This document shows, one piece after another, positions 4,728-6,622 of a DNA stretch of 6,622 nt. Under the pieces are notes generated by a model, which saw only the letters and a program-made list of their open reading frames with translations, did no database searches and was not told the origin of the DNA. Origin of the DNA: Methanoregulaceae archaeon (GTDB lineage: Archaea > Halobacteriota > Methanomicrobia > Methanomicrobiales > Methanospirillaceae); NCBI GenBank assembly GCA_028679325.1, contig JAJRBS010000014.1, positions 1 through 6,622 of the forward strand, read 5' to 3'. The position numbers and the translations under genes were made by a program. Within the stretch, counting starts at the first letter, position 1, and each line of letters starts with the position of its first letter.

Positions 4728-5606
4728 TTACCGTATCCTTCGCGCCAGGAAGAAGATGTCGTGCCCGGGGTGCCACAGCTCCCGTGCCTTCGGAAACACG
4801 ATAACACCCTCTTCTTCGGCTATCTCCGGCCGGGTCCCGTGGTACCCGATGACCTCTCCTTTCTGTACCGGCTGGAAAGATTCCGGGAACTTCGCAGCAT
4901 AAGAGAATCCGTCGGGGGATAGGAAAATCCGTCGAACTATCCGGTAGACCCTGTAATCCGGTTCCGGTGGGGAAAGGGGCCGGGCGGGTATGATGAGGCC
5001 CACATCGGCGAGGACTTGTTTGATGCTTTCGAAGACTGCAGGGGCCCTGCTCGTATCCCCGGCAAAGCCGGTCTCGAAGCAGATGCCGGCCCCGCCGCAG
5101 GAATCGACGTACTCATCGGTAGTTGCCCGCTCTCCACCGAGGATGTAATCAGGGTCCGTAAGCACGAGATCGCACGAGAACCACCGGTAGATTCGCTCAT
5201 GCCGGGGAGAGAACGCACAGGGAAGGAAGGGGCTGCTCGGCGAGGAGGTCGAATGGAGGTCGATGGAGACATTTGCAGAGGCCAGGAGCGGGGCAAGTTG
5301 GTGTGCCCGCCGGGACTCGTAGAAGTCGAGGACCGGCCCGGCGAGGTGCTTCTCGGTAAACAGGCGGTTGAGGTTGTGTTCCACCGATGTCCCCCGCTGG
5401 ATTAGCCTGATTGCTTCCTCGTTTCCAAGGACGAGGGTCAGGGTCCCTGCCGCCAGGTGCTCATCACCTGCTGTGAAAAGGGCATGGAGTTTTCTCACAA
5501 CGTCTATGCCTGTCTTCTCATCGCCATGGACCCCGCCGAGGACCACAATGTGCACGCCATGACGAGGCCCCTTCGCCTGCCAGATGCCGGAACCTATCGC
5601 GTCCAT
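4728..5606 (-). CDS. Succinylglutamate desuccinylase/aspartoacylase-like zinc hydrolase
   Basis: The 292-residue protein is in the AstE/AspA branch of the M14 zinc carboxypeptidase superfamily, enzymes that hydrolyse an amide bond to release an acyl group from an amino acid or amine. Zinc ligands His27 and Glu30 lie in 'GGVHGDEKTG' and His118 in 'SIDLHST'; substrate-binding 'HNLNRLF' is at 77-83, and the catalytic Glu178 is in 'ICFETG'. A C-terminal beta-rich part (about 215-290) is usual for the family. Length is close to typical. The ATG overlaps the end of the upstream decarboxylase gene by 13 bases and has GAGAGG four bases ahead, so the two are translated from one message. AstE and AspA act on N-succinylglutamate and N-acetylaspartate; archaeal members are rarely assigned. 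Pairing with a decarboxylase suggests an acylated amino acid or amine as substrate, but which one cannot be told from the sequence. No signal peptide is seen; cytoplasmic. Confidence 0.88.
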   Translation of the reverse strand: MDAIGSGIWQAKGPRHGVHIVVLGGVHGDEKTGIDVVRKLHALFTAGDEHLAAGTLTLVLGNEEAIRLIQRGTSVEHNLNRLFTEKHLAGPVLDFYESRRAHQLAPLLASANVSIDLHSTSSPSSPFLPCAFSPRHERIYRWFSCDLVLTDPDYILGGERATTDEYVDSCGGAGICFETGFAGDTSRAPAVFESIKQVLADVGLIIPARPLSPPEPDYRVYRIVRRIFLSPDGFSYAAKFPESFQPVQKGEVIGYHGTRPEIAEEEGVIVFPKARELWHPGHDIFFLARRIR

Positions 5607-6622
5607 GATGCCTCTCGGACGCAGGAGATCATGTACCTGCCGCCGATATTCTCAACGCCGTGGATATCATGTTCGAACCCGGGAAACCGGGAATCGAAGT
5701 CCTGGAGAGAGAGGAGGTACTGGAGGACAGGGCCGTCCTGCTCTCCCATGCTCTCCCCGGGGGCCAGCACCGGGATACCCGGCGGGTAGGGGAAGATCCC
5801 GGTGGCGACGATACGGCCGCCGGCCTCTGCCACCGGTACCTGCTCCACCTCCCCCCGGACAAGCCTCCGGTAGGCCTCCGCATAGGTCAGCACCGGCTCC
5901 GGGAGAACCTCGTAGGCTCTCTCCAGCAGTTCACACATCCGGTGATCCCTCTTGAAGGCATGCATCTCGTTGGAAAGGCCCCGGAGTGTCATTCCGCCGT
6001 ATCTTTCCGGCCATTTCCCTGTCAGGTCTGAAAAGATCTCCTCCAGGGGGGCCTCTTCATCGTAATGCCGCTTGAACTCGAAGAGCTCGGTGACCAGCGT
6101 CCCCCATTTCCCCCGGGTAATTCCCATGGAGAAGAGGAAGAGGATGATGTAATCGCCTGACTTCTCGTTCACGATGCCCCGGGTGTCGAGGAACTTGACC
6201 ACCACCGCGGCCGGTATCCCCCACGATGCAAGGCTGCCGTCATCGTTCACCCCCGGCATGACCACTGTCACCTTTATTGGGTCGAGCATGCAGTAGTCAT
6301 CAGGAAGCCCGGAGAAGCCGTGCCAGCTCTCACCAGGGTGGAGCACCCAGCAGGAAGGCGTGTCGCGGAGCAAACTGAGAGGAGTATCGGCGAACGGGAA
6401 GAGGTTTCCCGTCACCGGATCGGTGACCGTATCGGGCTGCCACATACTAAACCACCAGTCTCCTGTTTCACAGACCTCACGGCGAACCTGGGCCATGGTC
6501 TGGCGGAAGCGGATCGCCTCCTCGATCGATTCGGTGGTCAGGGCCCTCCCCGCCACCCCGTCCATCATCTTCGACGAGACATCGAGAGAGGCCAGGATGG
6601 TGTAAAGCGGTGACGTGGAGCT
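5594..6622 (-). CDS. Orn/Lys/Arg decarboxylase (AdiA-like), C-terminal 342 residues
   Basis: The frame is open from the window edge at 6622 to the TAG at 5594-5596. The Met codons at 6568 and 6565 are internal: upstream codons read 'SPLYTILASLDVSSKMMDG', which continues the family alignment, so the gene's start and the PLP-binding lysine lie outside the window. The visible part matches the fold-type I bacterial decarboxylases: 'CWVLHPGESWHGF', 'MLDPIKVTVVMPGV', 'LFLFSMGITRGKWGTLV', 'FKRHYDEEAPL', 'FPYPPGIPVLAPGES' and 'FPGFEHDIHGVE'. From memory these fit acid-inducible arginine decarboxylase AdiA (arginine to agmatine plus CO2) better than lysine decarboxylase CadA/LdcC; the substrate remains open. 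Full-length members have about 700-760 residues. It overlaps the hydrolase gene by 13 bases and is the most upstream visible gene of this group. No frameshift or stop is seen in the visible part. Confidence 0.92.
   Translation of the reverse strand, partial: SSTSPLYTILASLDVSSKMMDGVAGRALTTESIEEAIRFRQTMAQVRREVCETGDWWFSMWQPDTVTDPVTGNLFPFADTPLSLLRDTPSCWVLHPGESWHGFSGLPDDYCMLDPIKVTVVMPGVNDDGSLASWGIPAAVVVKFLDTRGIVNEKSGDYIILFLFSMGITRGKWGTLVTELFEFKRHYDEEAPLEEIFSDLTGKWPERYGGMTLRGLSNEMHAFKRDHRMCELLERAYEVLPEPVLTYAEAYRRLVRGEVEQVPVAEAGGRIVATGIFPYPPGIPVLAPGESMGEQDGPVLQYLLSLQDFDSRFPGFEHDIHGVENIGGRYMISCVREASWTR

Noticed and set aside
5594..6568. Decarboxylase gene as a complete gene starting at ATG 6568
   Set aside because: The frame stays open to the window edge and the upstream codons continue the family alignment, so the gene is cut by the window rather than short.
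1..6622. tRNA, rRNA, CRISPR array, insertion sequence or attachment site
   Set aside because: Reading both strands I found no cloverleaf, regularly spaced repeats with spacers, transposase or terminal inverted repeats. Gaps between genes are too short for most of these.

Overview
The window is GC-rich, with one short AT-rich promoter patch. It looks like archaeal DNA, most likely from a methanogenic euryarchaeon of the Methanomicrobiales type. The reasons are an archaeal-style TATA box (TATAAATA) with a very short leader before one operon, GGAGGTGA-like ribosome binding sites, T-rich stop regions, and a gene set (hgcAB, HEAT-repeat protein, ACR3) that I associate with such methanogens. The taxonomic call is inference; no rRNA or methanogenesis gene is present to confirm it.

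Layout: (1) 1-329, plus strand, is the C-terminal end of a HEAT-repeat protein, followed by a small hairpin and a 215-base gap. (2) 545-1624, plus strand, is an ACR3-family arsenite efflux permease. (3) Convergent to it, only 11 bases away, is a tightly coupled minus-strand operon (3482 down to 1636) for mercury methylation: a small AbrB-fold protein (hgcC-like), the corrinoid protein HgcA, and the two-cluster ferredoxin HgcB. The hgcC stop abuts the hgcA start, and the hgcA stop shares one base with the hgcB start. The operon has its own TATA box at 3512-3519 with repeats just upstream. (4) Further upstream on the same strand (6622 down to 3581) is a second gene group: the C-terminal 342 residues of an AdiA-like Orn/Lys/Arg decarboxylase, an aspartoacylase/succinylglutamate desuccinylase-like zinc hydrolase overlapping it by 13 bases, and a C39-like cysteine peptidase fused to a C-terminal domain that resembles DUF6325.

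How the genes may work together: HgcA carries a cobalt corrinoid whose methyl group is passed to Hg(II), HgcB supplies low-potential electrons, and the AbrB-like protein is a plausible regulator. The arsenite exporter across the convergent junction gives the locus a thiophilic metal/metalloid theme. The most unusual feature is HgcA itself: ahead of its cap-helix domain it carries about 100 extra residues with 14 cysteines, mostly Cys-Cys pairs spaced about 11 residues apart, which looks like a tethered thiol tail for binding soft metals. The decarboxylase-deacylase-peptidase group reads as an amine/amide metabolism cluster of unknown substrate, and nothing in the sequence ties it functionally to mercury.
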